A stretch of 64,000 nucleotides of DNA from Oxytricha trifallax. Its lineage: Eukaryota; Ciliophora; Spirotrichea; Sporadotrichida; Oxytrichidae. Each line of letters begins with the position of its first letter. Within the stretch, counting starts at the first letter, position 1. The position numbers and the translations under genes were made by a program. Location of the stretch: assembly GCA_000711775.1 (NCBI GenBank), contig ARYC01017088.1, positions 33,326 to 97,325 on the forward strand. The letters run 5' to 3'. Below are positions 1 to 12,733 of the stretch, in pieces. The notes below the pieces were generated by a model. It ran no database searches. It was not told the origin of the DNA and saw nothing but the letters and a program-made list of their open reading frames with translations.

Positions 1-3000
1 TTCTTTTTGGAATCATCCCCCTAGTTTAAATTGGGATCTTAATCACTTATAATAGTTTGCTTTTCTATTATTGACGATGGAGTTTGGGGTTTACTGTCTG
101 CCAAAGCAATCTTATCTTTTAAATTAGAGTCCTTAACATTAATGGGGGACTTGCAGCTGTTCTATTTCTGCTCTTCTTCAGTATCAATTTTTTCAATTTA
201 AAGCTTATTCTTTTCCTTTATCATTTCATATAGTTGATGGTTTTAACCTTGTTGATTATCACTCTCATCCTCAAATGAGCTAATTTACCTCTAACCTTTT
301 GCTATTTATTCTTCACGAGTTGAATCTTCAACTTAATTTTTCTCAGGACAATACTTAATTTGCTACTACTAATAGGATTAACTTAGCATCGTCTAAAGTT
401 TTGAAAATTTTATATGATTCTCATTTTCCAAGAACTCCTGCCTATATTGAATTGCTTGCTCAACTGTATCCTGCGAGCCTGATATCAGCAACACATGTCT
501 CCATTGCCCTTTATTCTCTAGTCTTGCAACTGCCTATTATTTACTAAGTTGTTCTCTTAGAAAACACATCGCTTATTAATAGGTAAAGTCCACCACTATC
601 CTCAATTTCTTTTGAGGTTTGAAGATCTGTCCCCCTGCCTTGCATAACAGTTAAAAGTAAGACCCCGAATCTTTTGCTGCTATTTCTAATATTAAACTTG
701 CCCTCCAAGTATGCGTCCGCTTTGGAACCCTTAACTCCTTTCATGCTATAGAATTGAAGTTCCCGAAACTTCTTAAAGTATGCATCTATTATCTAGTAAG
801 TCCCCGAAGCTACTATAATCACAGGTGTTTGCAAAGTTTGTTTCATGCACAGTTCATTTAGGTACTTACAGTAATCTTGCTAACAGGAATTGAGTAGAAT
901 ATCAGAAGCATGAACCTTCTTGTCCGATTTTAAGGACGATAGAGTGGGAAACTTTATTTCTTTGGTCCCAAACGCCACATCCAAGCAAATCTCCTCTTTC
1001 TAAGTAAGCGTTGAGCACGTTAAGCATATTAGCTTATGAGGAATCCGAAAGAATCGAATCCATTCAGACATTGCTGTAGGGGAGCCTTCGAAAACAAGCC
1101 AGTCATATTCATCAACAATTAGTATTGAGTTCTTTGAGAAATCTCTGAACGGCTTATCGTATATCTGACTCTCAAAGTACTTTTAAGTCATATAGTAAAC
1201 CCCAAGCTTATTCTCATACTAGTTGTAATTAATGTTCAAATTGCTTTTAATTATAGTGTTTTGAAATCTCTTTTCATCCCTGAGAATAAGATAATCATTT
1301 TTGCCCAAAATTATAGTACTTCTTTGTTGTTCCTTGGTCAATATAACAGCAATTATTGCACAAAGTAAGGTTTTGCAATTTCCTATGCCAAAGTTGATAA
1401 ATTAAAATACCTCGCTTGTCCACATAAGAATAGGCTAAGCAGAGTTTTTAGAGAGCCAGGAGGTTGAACCCTATCAGTGTTTCTAGAGATTTTATTTGCT
1501 GAGATTCCTTTGTTATGTTTTCTTAAAGTTCATAACAAAACTTTTAAGCCTGCTCATTACCCTTATTGAGTTTTTTGAACTTGCCAACCATTTTGTAAAA
1601 TTACTAGCCACTTAGGTCTTCTACATGCTTGGGTTCTTTATGATTTGTTTAATGGAGTGAAGATTGCCATTTATTAGGTCTGCGATTAAGTCTGGTCTGT
1701 TCTTAACTCCTTTTTCAATTTGGATAAAAGTTATTTATTTAACAACTTCAGCTATTTCGGTAACTTTTCCAATCCAGCTAGGATTTCTTTCTTTTAATTC
1801 AACTGATATCTGAGCTATCAACATTGAAAAGTCAGCTTAGTCTAAATAGTCCCATTTTTTAATAAAAGTTTCTTTAATATTGTTTATCAACTATTCGAGT
1901 TCGGTGTAGTTTCTTGATTGACAGAGGGCACATATTTAAACAAAATCACCTACAAGGTTGATTGGAATTTCTCCAATCAATCTGAGACCTTTATTTTACT
2001 TAAGAACTTGTATGAAGGGTTTGTTGAGGCATTATAGAGTGTTAGGGAGCAACCTTACCACTTGTGGATCCACTTTAAATTATGCAAAAGTCCCCACCAT
2101 AAGGGGAATAATGCCAATGTTTTTGCTGTCAAGAAGAACAAGCTCTTTTTACAATTATGAAAATTGTTCAACTTCATTGATGAAGATGTAGTTTGAGAGG
2201 CCGAAGGTTTACTCAGAATTTGGCCTTTGGGCAAGAAGAGTCATAGAATTTTTGAGAAGGTCCTGATCTATTACAATAAGCTCGTTTCTGTAGTATAGTA
2301 AGGACTAAACAAAAAGTCTGGTTTTTATCTGTATGTCCATTTTGGAGTTTAAGTTTAGCTCGTGAATAAGCCCAAACATTCCATCACAGAAACTCGATGA
2401 GCACGTAGTTTTAAGATTAATTAAGAAGTCCAACAAGCTCTAGCTATTTCTCTAGCAAATCTGCTCTATAAATTGATATCTTTCTTAGGGCTTTAAAAGC
2501 ATATATTCCCTCAAGTAATTTGAAGTTAGCTCTGATTGGATCTTAGCTCCATAGTTAGCTTAAGGTGTCAGTGTGTTTTGTTAGTTGAATATATTCGCTT
2601 TAGGAGTATAGAAAGGTACGTATGGTTGCTGTAATTAACTAAAATCAAATTATCTTTTGCTGAACGTCAAGGCCAGCGACTGATTAGGCTCGAACGGACT
2701 TTGAAAAAGACTTGGAAGTCTTGTTTAAGATGTATTTGCTTATAAATCTAGGAAGATCCTTTGAATCTTTTAAGGGCTTAAACTCCTCCAGCTCGAGGAG
2801 TTTCTCTATGTCATAATTTTTTGTTGGAAGTATTAACTTTGCCCTATCAATAAGTAACGGATACTCTGCTCCATCATAAACTGGCTTCCTTCCACGCTTC
2901 CTTGCGTTAGTCTCTAAATCTCCTTCATGGGCTTACATACCAAAGAATCCTGGGGTTTCAGCATTTCCAGGAACTAAAACATTCTCTGGGAAAATAGCTT

Positions 3001-3073
3001 AGTAGTCTTTTTTATTATTGTCCTTATCGCTAAAGGATTGGATTGAGGATTGACTTCCTTGTTCAGTATCCAT
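1..3073 (-). pseudogene. SecA-like DEAD motor ATPase gene, frame-broken, 3' end outside window
   Basis: Read with TAA/TAG as Gln, the minus strand encodes a protein starting at ATG 3073. The N-terminus is charged and includes an AT-hook-like KRGRKP. About 430 helical-looking residues follow (~2680-1470), then a SecA-type motor. Helicase I is at ~1440-1080: FINFGIGNCKTLL replaces the GEGKT loop, GKNDYLILRD matches the SecA VNDYLAxRD motif, and LIVDEYDWLVFEG is the Walker B block. The second motor half at ~800-520 carries VMQGRGTDLQTSKEI, the SecA NMAGRGTDI signature. A Gln-rich acidic tail stays open to position 1. The frame changes at ~2660, ~1470 and ~520; at 520 one base seems missing before VARLENKGQW. 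SecA drives protein translocation in bacteria and plastids; the role in a ciliate is unknown. Family call good, intactness doubtful. Confidence 0.72.
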
Positions 3074-4460
3074 TTGTAAATGCGCTTTTAATTAAGATTG
3101 GCGGTAACTTTCTTAATTTAAATTAATAAGAATTTAAGGTTATCTTAATTTATTCTTAATTAAATCTTAATTCAAATCCCACAGTCTTAATTGATAAAAT
3201 TTCAATTTTTTAGGCTTAACCTTGTATTTTAGTGTCTTAGAGCCTAAAGATTACGCTGAGATATTCCTCATCGCTAGGGCAAGTGACAATCATTAACTTC
3301 ATATAATAATATATTCAAAAAGGAAAAACCAAGACCTACTTCAGCTTTGAGTTTTAGAGAAGCAAAATTGATAAAAAGAGCGCTCTTTTTCTAATTTAAA
3401 TTAAGAATAAATTAAGAATAATAAGATTAATTAAGTCTGGAAGCCAATCGCACTCCTAACTAGACCTTTATTTGCCAATTCCAAGTATTGTAGCTGGATA
3501 AGGTAAATTGAAGTGGCCTAAACTATTGTAATCTAGGAACCTAATATGGAAGATACTATGACCAGCAAGCTTTGAGACTTGTCAGGAGATTTTCCAGACA
3601 AAAGTTCAATGCGAAAGAGATAAAACTTTAAAGATGAGAAAAAGTATCACAGGTAATAACAAGAAATCGTGGATCAGTATGAAAGGAATTACAGAGCGCA
3701 CGACAGTGAATCTTTTCTTGCATCATGAATATGTTTTCTTAAAATGTGTTAAGAATGCTAAAATATGTATAAATGTTATAACTTCCCCTGCTTATACTAT
3801 AAACATGCATTTGTAACTATTTTGAATTCATTCTATACTTCAAAAATTTTACCTTATTAAATATTTACAATTATTGCTTCTGAGGTTAATATTCTTCCTC
3901 CATAATTATACTAAACTCGTCTAAATAATAATCTATTATTTAGAACTCTAAATGGTTTCTTTTTAAATAATGAGAAACAAATTGTAATTAAATAGTCTGA
4001 AATAGTCTATAAAGGGGCTCTAAAAATCAGTTAATGTCTTGTGATTTAAAGAAATAAATTATTATAAATTTAAGTAATTGAATTTAAGAACACAGTATTT
4101 AAGACTATGTTGTTTTCAATTCACTTAGATTTTAAAAACATTAAATCTAAGTGAAATCTTATGATTAATCAAAGTAAATTATATATTTAACAAAAATTTC
4201 AGACATAAGTTATTATAATTTTAGTTTTATCCACAGTTTTAAGTGTGTTGAAATATGTACTATCAGTGCTTTTTTTGGAACTATTTTTCCTCCAAGTGAT
4301 TTCTTGATTACTGGCCTATCTTCTGATTCAATTTCAAATCCTTAATCATTTCATTATCCATTCTTAAAATATAGTGAATAAAATAATGTAAAAATTTGGT
4401 AGATTAATTAAATTGATGCAACATATACATTCTTATAAACCTCTAGCCATAGAAATTTGT
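3074..4460. other. AT-rich spacer with small palindromes
   Basis: No convincing gene. There is an 18-bp perfect palindrome (AAAAAGAGCGCTCTTTTT) at 3373-3390 and an 11-bp stem hairpin (CACTTAGATTT / AAATCTAAGTG) at 4122-4153. TTAATTTAAATT-type runs near 3110-3170 and 3393-3430 are loosely inverted relative to each other. A plus-strand stretch at ~3515-3640 stays open in the ciliate code but is too short to call. Confidence 0.4.
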
Positions 4461-4462
4461 CA

Positions 4463-5200
4463 TCACTTAACTTTATATAATTGAGTGAAATTCTCTTTTT
4501 ATTGTGATCCTTTGAAGTGATAGCTAATTTTAACATCAATTTCTCTGAATACGGCCTTGATCATTTTTACTGCCATTGTACCTCTTATGACTTTCCTTTG
4601 CGAATGGCGAGCATACGATTCATAAAAATGTTACTTGTTTCTAATGGGTTGAGGCGCAGTATAAGGAGGTGGGTAGATCATAGAGTTTTATGAGTCTCTG
4701 AAGTTAGTGTCGATGAATGAGAAGAAGCGTCATATATCATTGCAGTAGAATGTAGTTTCATATTCTGAGATAAATTCGACATTACTCTCATCCATAGTGC
4801 AGAGATTTAAATCGAGAATCTTGAGCTAGTTTAAGTTAATCATGACACCATGGAAATACAAATTAATGGTTCATCTATGAAGCTGCCTGCCATGCAAGAC
4901 ATTTCAACACCTTACACATCCTCCAAGAAAAACTGGTGTCGAAATTAGACATTAGGGGCTTTTTGAAAATAAAGTATTGCAGGGGAAGTCACGGGCAGAT
5001 CTTCGAATGGGGGCACCACGAGATTCTCCATGTTTCTCTCTACAGAGATGGAGCCTCCGATTAAGGCATGGTTTTGATCGAGAGCTCTCTGCACATTTCC
5101 TAGAAGTATATGCGATGCTGACGATTTAGCCAAGTGCACTTCGAGCGAATCTCTCTGGCCTGTTGCCCTTCTTACCGCGGCAAATGCGCTTTTTCTATGT
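4463..5200 (-). pseudogene. Degenerate coding region, unknown family
   Basis: On the minus strand one frame runs from ~5200 (HRKSAFAAVRRATG) through NVQRALDQNHALIGG and PPFEDLPVTSPAILYF to a TGA near 4850. A second frame continues with NLNQLKILDLNLCTMDES, passes one in-frame TGA at ~4725 (context NDI-stop-RFFSFID) and ends at the TGA at 4463. The two frames join as one plausible protein if a one-base shift near 4850 is allowed. Base composition is clearly less AT-rich than the flanks, as expected for a gene-derived (MDS-like) block. I do not recognise the protein. A broken gene or germline-limited paralog fits best. Confidence 0.4.
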
Positions 5201-5860
5201 GTGTGGTGGCATGCTCTTGACGGATTCCTCTACTCTCTAGTGGAAAGAGATCAGTCTTATTACCTGTAGTGGTAGAGCCAAACAAAGGAAGCTGTGCCCA
5301 TCTCTATTGCAGAATGCCACGCTGGCCTCGTTGCTTTTACACATCTCTAAATCATTCGTGCGCTGCATTAACCTCCAGAGAACCAATGTATGAGTGAGTA
5401 TATAGCTGTAAATAACAATTAGCATGAGCCCCGTCTGAGGGAGCAGCGTATGCAAGCCTCTCGATAACTACTACTCTTTCAGCCATTGCGTTTACACAAA
5501 GCAGTCTCAGCTCTAATACAGTTGCCACATCTTGCGCTTCTAACCCCCAATGCACCACAGCCTATCGGTATCACAACAGACTGTCATTTGTTTGTTGGAA
5601 TATATAAGGCCACTAGTGCACTATGGCAACCATGTGATGTTGACGCATGTAACGGTGTTACAGTAAATGAGAAATACATCTCTGCCTCAAAACTCTTCTT
5701 TTCATACACTGTTGCCTCCTGGGAACCTGCTATCAAGCAATCCTTATTCAGAGCAGCATGTTCAAGCAACATCAACACTTGCTATGCTGGAGAAAGTTAT
5801 TCTATTCTCTTATCATTCAGGTCAATTGCTACTCGTGTTCTGAGAGCATATTCTTAATTT
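5200..5860. other. GC-richer coding-like island, strand unresolved
   Basis: Several frames are open on both strands here. The longest plus frame is 5486-5857 (123 codons); minus frames are 5352-5558 and 5584-5778. Composition is much richer in G+C than the surroundings, so this is probably gene-derived, but no motif fixes the strand or family. It adjoins the minus-strand coding region at 4463-5200 and may be its upstream part. A possible 27-nt GT...AG intron in minus orientation lies near 5247-5273. Confidence 0.3.
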
Positions 5861-6201
5861 TAATTAGAACTTAGTTTATATGTACAAACAGTTATGATTT
5901 AAATATTATATTCATTGTAAAAACTTTAACATACTCTCTCTCTCACTCATTCACACTCTTTACATTAATTCTTCGCTCCTCTCTTAATTTATATGTCATT
6001 TTTATATTTCAATCTCCCTCGATCCTAATAAATTTTTCTTAATGGGGTTTTATAATTTTTAAAAGATAAATGAAATTACATTCAGAGTAATTAGTAAGAA
6101 CTACCAAATAAAAAATTCTATTAGAATTTTACTTTATTTTTTATAATTATTATTACTGTTTTCATATTAATTCAAATTTTAAAATCTATGACTTCAAAAT
6201 T

Positions 6202-8190
6202 TCAATGATTGCTATAAATAAGCTTTGTAACTGGAGATATATTTATTTATTTGAGCAAACATATCAAACTTTAGATATCATTTTCTTGTGTACAAATTAA
6301 AATATAATAATTTTTAGCATTTCTTTAAATATCTTGGTTATTCTCTAGGTATATATCACGAATATTGAATTGAGAGTAAATTAAACGAAAGATGTAATCT
6401 GGGCTATAAACCTATCCGAACTTGCCAATTTTAACAATATAAAAAGCAGTTTGGATCTTATTTATTTAATCACCAAATTCTAGATATTCTTTGAAAGTGT
6501 TGATGAATTCTAAAATAGATACAGCAGCTTCAGCAAGTGAATTATTCTTAATTTAGACATGGATATTAACTGCAACTAAGAACTTCTTAAGCATCCTGTC
6601 CTTGCTAATTCAGAGTCATAATGCTTATAAGTTCTTGAGTAGGGATTTGTTATTTCCAAGAAGATTTCGTATTCGTCAACAAAATTATTAATAAATAAAA
6701 AATTATTTTTCATAATAATTATTTCAGTAATTCATTTGTCAAGACTACAGGAATTTTTAATATAATTGATTAATTTATAAGTATTATGATTCTCATAAGA
6801 GATTGCTGCTTATCTGTTTATTTTGGTAAATATTTTGATTTCTATCACTCTTTTTCCCCAAATGGGCATCATAACTCTTTTAATCTGATTCTTGCAGCTC
6901 ATTTGAGAAAATGATTTTCATTTCTTAATCAAAAGACATATTAAAGTTCAAAAGCTTTAGAGTAATGAGCTTAGTAATCCAAGTTTTTGGTACCATCATG
7001 AATTATGCATCCATATCAAAGATAAAAGCTGTTTCTGATTTTTAGAAGAAGAAAGCATGTTTTTGTTCGAATTCTATAGAAATTTTGTTAATCATCATAT
7101 AAATTTCTTACAATTAATATAGTCCTTCTACTGCTTGATAAAAGCATTTCTGAAGTTATTGACCATAAAGTACTTGGGTCTAAGCTCTACCAATTCTTAG
7201 GCAATAAATTCATTCTTTGGTGGGGAAGCTTTTTGCCCCTTAAGAAATTTTCTCCCCAACATTAAGTTATTACTATTTGTCAATAATAGCATTAGAAACA
7301 TGTAGATCCCAAGTTCATATAATAAATTTTTCTAAAATGTAATTTTAATCGTTTATTTTTATTCTTTGTCATTTTAAGTTATAATATAATGCTAAAAAAT
7401 TGTTTTTATAAATAATTTATGCATAAATCCTGAAAGTGTTGAATATAAAGAAGTTAAGGCACAGTCACGACGCATAGTTTTGAGTGATCCTATGTGACCC
7501 ACCGTATGATTGTGAAGGAGGCAAGCTTTAAAAAACTAACCATCCATTTGGAAAACAAATCCTGGGAGCCAAACAAAAAAATCCGGTCTTCAATACAGAA
7601 CGCCATTGGTAGTAAGAAAGGGAAGAAAGAGCACAAATGATTATATACCTGCCTGGTTTAATCCCAGTATTAGTTTCTGTAAAGCATTAAATATTAATAA
7701 TATATAATTTATTTGTTTTTCATTAAAATTTGAATTTTTATCTAGGTATAAATGATATTGGATGCTAGTTAATTATTTATTAAATCATTATTGATGTTAA
7801 TGATTTTTAGAAATTAATAAATATTGCATAATTATATGTATGGAGCAGTAAACTACCTTCTAGATACAGAAAACTTCCTCCCCATTCTTTTATACAGAAT
7901 CCATAGCTGATTAAATAGAGAATACATCTTGCATCAAGACTGAGTTTACATTCATTATCACATAGTTGTTTTTATAAGTCTAGAAGAAACTTTGTTCTTT
8001 TTCATTTTGATCATCATCGATACTTGAAATCAAAAAAATTGTGTACAATGCATATTGAATAGTCTCCCGAGATACATGAATATTAAGTAAATTCAAAACA
8101 TCTGGTAATGGTCCCCAGAACGGGGTATGATATAAATATAGAATTAGAGACAAAGCCACTCTCCTGATTGATTCATAAAATTAAAAGTGA
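6202..8190 (-). pseudogene. Minus-strand coding blocks, probable 3' part of the helicase gene or a separate gene
   Basis: Three coding-like blocks with TAA/TAG as Gln are separated by very AT-rich spacers. ~8180-7880 contains LSLILYLYHTPFWGPLPDVL and VSRETIQYALYTIF. ~7260-6840 contains GRKFLKGQKASPPKNEF and ETAFIFDMDAQF. ~6595-6202 is an uninterrupted frame of about 125 codons starting MLKKFLVAVNIHVQ and ending in TGA at 6202. Strand and order match the helicase blocks upstream (8.4-29.8 kb), so they could be its 3' end, but no diagnostic motif proves it. Spacers at ~7290-7860 and ~8190-8400 look like eliminated spacers or introns. Confidence 0.4.
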
Positions 8191-8429
8191 AATATAAATA
8201 AATGTTTTAAAAAGTCCAATAAAATATTTGTAAAATTTATATAAAATTTATGCTTTTCTCTGCGTTAATATCAAAGTATGTTGCATTTTTAGTGTTTTAA
8301 AGTCTCCTTTAAATGTCATTGGAGGCTTATTAAATGATTGTAGTAAAGTTTTTATATAATTATATATGACTTTTAAATAATTTAAAAACTTTGAGAAAAA
8401 ATTTTATGATGCCCCGTCCTTGGAGCCGT

Positions 8430-10830
8430 TGCCTGAAAAATTGATTGCTTACGATATATTTTATTAACCATATACTGAAGACCTTTAGAATCGAAAAAAA
8501 TAGCTTCTGATGTCATTTAGCATTCCTCAGAAGTTTGGGGTACCTGCTACTAAAGCTAATTGAAATGTGTATAAATATTTTCAAAGTCATTTTCTGAGTT
8601 TTAGAAAACTTTATTATCAAAAATTTCATAGATATTGTTTATTCTATTATCTAACTCAAGTTGTATTTTGCCATAAATCCTTTGTTCTTGATTAATGGAA
8701 ACCTTTTTATTCTTTCCAGCATGCTCTGCAAATGTTTTTAAGGGAGAGTAAAGCCATTTGTAAACTTTACCCATAGCACTTAATTCTGGCTGGTCTTTAA
8801 TTTCTTCGAGAACTAAATCGAAACCTTTCTTATCTTAGTTAAAGTATTTCAACTACACAACCTCGTGTTGGATCTTGCATAAGAATTCTATAAGTGGCAT
8901 TTAGTTTTTCCGTTTTTGATCTCTTAGTAATGATGACCTTCTTTTTTGTCATTCACATCTAAAGTTTCTATCAAGATCTCATAGTTTGCCTTTTCAAAGA
9001 ATTTGTAACAAATTGAAAGTCCGTTGTAGCCATTATGAATATAAACTAACTTCTTCTAGAAACCTAAGTCAATCATCATTCTATAGGTTCACCTCCTAGA
9101 GAATTATCTGCTGTAAGCTTTTAATCAATATCTTTCATTGATAAGAATTTAGGCTCTATAAGTGTGAAAACATTATGGATAACTTCATGTACTGAGATTG
9201 AAGCAAATCTTTGCTTTTCTTTCCATATAGAATTGAGGTGGGTATTTTCAAGCTATTATAAATTGATTCTGTCATTATAAAGGTTTGAGTATTTGGAGTA
9301 AAAAAATATGATTAGTCTGCCAATCTTTCTCTAATGTGATATCTATTGCAGATCATCAAGCAAAGTCTGAACTATTTGTAGAATTTTAGTACATCTAGAA
9401 TTAAGTTGACGAAATTTGAATCAACATATTCTAAATCAATCATGAATTCATCCTTCTTGATTTCATCTTTCTTGACATCTGTGTATATATATGGAACATC
9501 TTCTTTGATCTAATGTTCGTTAAGCAAGAGGAAACATCATCAGAGAATAGTGAGACTTAATAGATAATCTTTTATGTGATAACATCTTCAGCATAGATAT
9601 CTCTGTTAAACGAAAACAATGGTGTTCTTACTCTTGTAGCTGCTCATGCTTATGATTGAGTTAACTTGTTGCCTTTGGAAGAAGAAATAATTGAGAAATC
9701 TGAGGTTTAGGAGATACTTTTTCTGCTTAATAAACTTTCAATAATTGAAACACTCTTACTTGATCTCAAGAATTCATCCTCAGTAACATACTATAAATTA
9801 TTATTTGCTTAAAAAATAGTAAACAATGATAATAGCTGAGATGTTAAAAATCATCAATCATAACATTCCCACCTTCCACTTTTTAATCATTCACTCATCT
9901 TTATCTGAGTTTGCCTGATCTTTCTTATCTTGAGTAGCATCGATAGTCTCAAACGTATCGTCTTCATGAGCTGGTTTCTACTCTACTATTTCAAGCTTTT
10001 TTCTTTAATCTTCTTCCTTCATGCTAGTTTGTCTTTTTTAAGTTAGAAAATGTCATTGAGAATATCTGGGATTCCATCCTCATCGTCATTATTGTGGTTA
10101 GATGAGCCATCCTCTTCTTTCTTATCTTCTTTAGCTTGAGCATCTTACTCATTTTATTCTTCTTCATCTACCTGGTTGCTTTGATTTTCGTTAGAACTCT
10201 CATCATCATCGTCGTCGTCATTATCTTCATCTTCCTCTGCAATAACATCAACCTACTTCTGATACTTGAATTTGATCTTCATTTTCTGCATTCTACCCTT
10301 ATTCTCCTCATCTAATTCATTGTCTTCATCTTCCTTTGAGTAGAGATTATATATACTTATTGATGAGTGATTGCCTTTCTTCTTGTTTGAAGAAGTCTTT
10401 GTTTCTGTATAAGTAATGAAATAGTTGCTCCCATTCACTAAAACATTATGCTTTAATGATGATTTAAAATGGTTATATCGTGTTTTAGTATACAGATTAA
10501 TTATACAAATAAAATAAAATAAATTTTTCTTTAAAATAGTGTTAAAATATAATTTGTACTAACTGTTCATATAGATTGGGAAAACATTAATGTGATAAAT
10601 ACAATTCTATTTGTTAACTACTGAAGCGAATTTTATATTATTGGTCATAATAGTTGATTTTATTTTGGAAAAGAACTTATAAATCAATTCATATATACTT
10701 AAAATAATTAAAAGAATTTATTCTTCACGTGCCTCATAGCATTCAATTGATTTTGTGATGAAATTAGCTTTTTAGTAAAGCTTAGCAGCTTTCTTCAATT
10801 ATATAAAATCCATGAAGATTGTAAAATTTA
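8430..10830 (-). pseudogene. UvrD/TRANK1-like helicase gene, C-terminal TPR-like and acidic part
   Basis: This continues the large helicase gene on the far side of the transposon at 10.97-15.44 kb. The minus strand reads KKAAKLYQKANFITKSIECYE (~10795-10733), a TPR-like repeat, then NEWEQLFHYLYRNKDFFKQE with ERQSLINKY (~10440-10360). A highly acidic linker rich in Asp/Glu follows (~10330-10040). Further on come TEDEFLRSSKSVSIIESLL (~9790) and DLGFQKKLVYIHNGYNGLS (~9075). The WEQL...ERQSL order is what I expect after the TPR region of TRANK1-like proteins. At least three one-base frame changes occur, one right after ERQSLINKYIQSLL. Alternatives: decayed paralog, undetected short introns or eliminated segments, or sequencing error. 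Confidence 0.6.
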
Positions 10831-11232
10831 TAATAATTCAAAATTAAAGCTATTATAATTTAAAACTATATTGATAAACTCTTCATTCTCTTTTTAAAGC
10901 TTTATAATAGAAATTTAAATTTGAACTTAAGCATTTTGTTTGATTAACTCATTTAATTTGATCATTTTCTCAACCGTCGGCAGATTTATAAGAGTGCCGA
11001 CGGTTGCTGCAATTCCACAAATGATTGTATTTATCCAATGATTTAACTAATTGATTACAGGAATTTCTTGATAATTATACTATAAGTTTAGGATTCAAAA
11101 ATCCTAATAGAGATCATAACTCCCCTTAGATCTATATAAATCCTTAAAGAATAAAAGAAATTGTATAAAATCATTTAATTAAAATTATAAGAATTATTTT
11201 TGAGAAAAATTTAGAATTGATAATTATCAAAA

Positions 11233-12733
11233 TCAATTTACTAAATGACTTTATAAAATATGGATAATTTAGGTAGAAGTTGGGATTTAGTTTGTGTCCC
11301 CTTTTATTAAAACATGCAAAATGTCATTAAAGTTAGACATAGTGCCTGAATTTGCCTGCTATTAAGCAAGCTGAGACACTGATTTCTGGTTATCGATAAC
11401 ATCTTAGAATTTCTCTCCAGCTAATTGGTGCAGTATGATGACAAGGAGAGAGTAGTTATCTCTCCAAACCTCTGCATTTATTGTCCCCATGTAGTTAGTC
11501 CCATTAATATAGGGACTTGAGTTTGAGTCAATTTAAACAGTTTTGGTCCCTTAAAATTGTGCTCTTGAAAAGTTGCTGATTGTACAATACGAGGCATCAT
11601 CAAGATTGACTTTGATGTTTTGGGGTTTTAGATAAAGATGAACTACATTTTGCTCATGGAGCTTGGCTATTGCTAAAGCCGCACTAACTATGCATCTCCA
11701 TGTAACCACTCTCCGATGCTGGAGATTTAGTAGATCTCCTAAGCAGTAGTCGTAACTCTTAAGCCAAACCAGCAAGTAAGTAGGGCTGAAATAAATCTTC
11801 GTAATATGATCTAGTTGCTTTTTTTTGTTTTCCTTTAAATTAAGTAGCCAGATAATATCCTTTTAAACCCTATTTCTATAGAGTGCATCTTATTTCAAGC
11901 TAACTATTTGATGTCTTGACAAGTGGTTATATGTGAGAGAAGATCTTATCGAAACTAGCTCTTCAATTGATTCAATTAGAATACCATTCTATTAGGACTT
12001 CTACTTAATTATTTCATCAAAATTTTAATAGTTGTTTGAAGTTGTTTTAAGTTGTATTTAATTGTTTAGTTCTAATTACTATTAAGTACCCAATTAAATA
12101 TTTGAGAGCGACCTTCTTGTGATTCATCAATATCATTGTGTTTGAATTTAGGTTCTAGTTATTTAAGTTCCTCTTTTTACTCGGGCTTTCCATCCGTTAT
12201 GAGATTGTAGACTTCTCTATTAACTCGTTTTTATTTGTTTTATTTCCAGACTATACATTACTAGACAACCTAAAAATGAAAATTAAGGGCTTAAAAATTT
12301 GTTATTTACGAAAGGAGGATACCCTGCTTCATGAAGGTCATTCTCCGAATGATCAATTATGTGCCTCTTTAATTATGCAGTTGGGTATCTACCATTGAAC
12401 TTTGCTTACAAACTTTACAACAGTACCCGTCCTTTGATTTCAAATGAGCAAACTTCCCCTGCTTTCTAGTATGGGTTTTGACATGCCTCGTATATTATTT
12501 TTTAGTAAATATCTTGTCGCAAACTTTGCATGTATAAGTTGAATGAGCTATAGTCTTGCCAGACACTTTTATTCTAGATCTCTACTAACTCTTGCTTTCA
12601 TTAGATTAATTAAGATTTCCTAGAAAATAAAATTAACTATTTAATGTTTACCATTTTATATAGAACTTCTAGAGAGTTCGACAACAGATGATGAGAATTC
12701 ATCTTCTGAATTAATACTGCTCAAGGATGACAT
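11233..12733 (-). pseudogene. Zinc-finger/kinase protein of the TBE-related element (57-kDa type), degenerate
   Basis: Counterpart of the TBE 57-kDa gene. Start ATG 12733 (MSSLSSINSEDEF), stop TGA at 11233. One C2H2 finger is clear at ~12570-12500 (CKVCDKIFTKKQYTRHVKTH). A second near 12430 keeps only CKVC. The kinase domain at ~11775-11240 has lost its key residues: the HRDLKPEN loop reads HLYLKPQN (Asp to Tyr), and the DFG position reads SNF. If translated it would be an inactive pseudokinase. At least one frame change lies between the Ser-rich start and the first finger. The promoter would lie in the 12.73-13.39 kb gap shared with the divergent 22-kDa gene. Confidence 0.62.

Noticed and set aside
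5486..5857. 123-codon plus-strand ORF as a definite protein
   Set aside because: Both strands are open here and no motif supports the plus frame; the neighbouring coding region reads on the minus strand.
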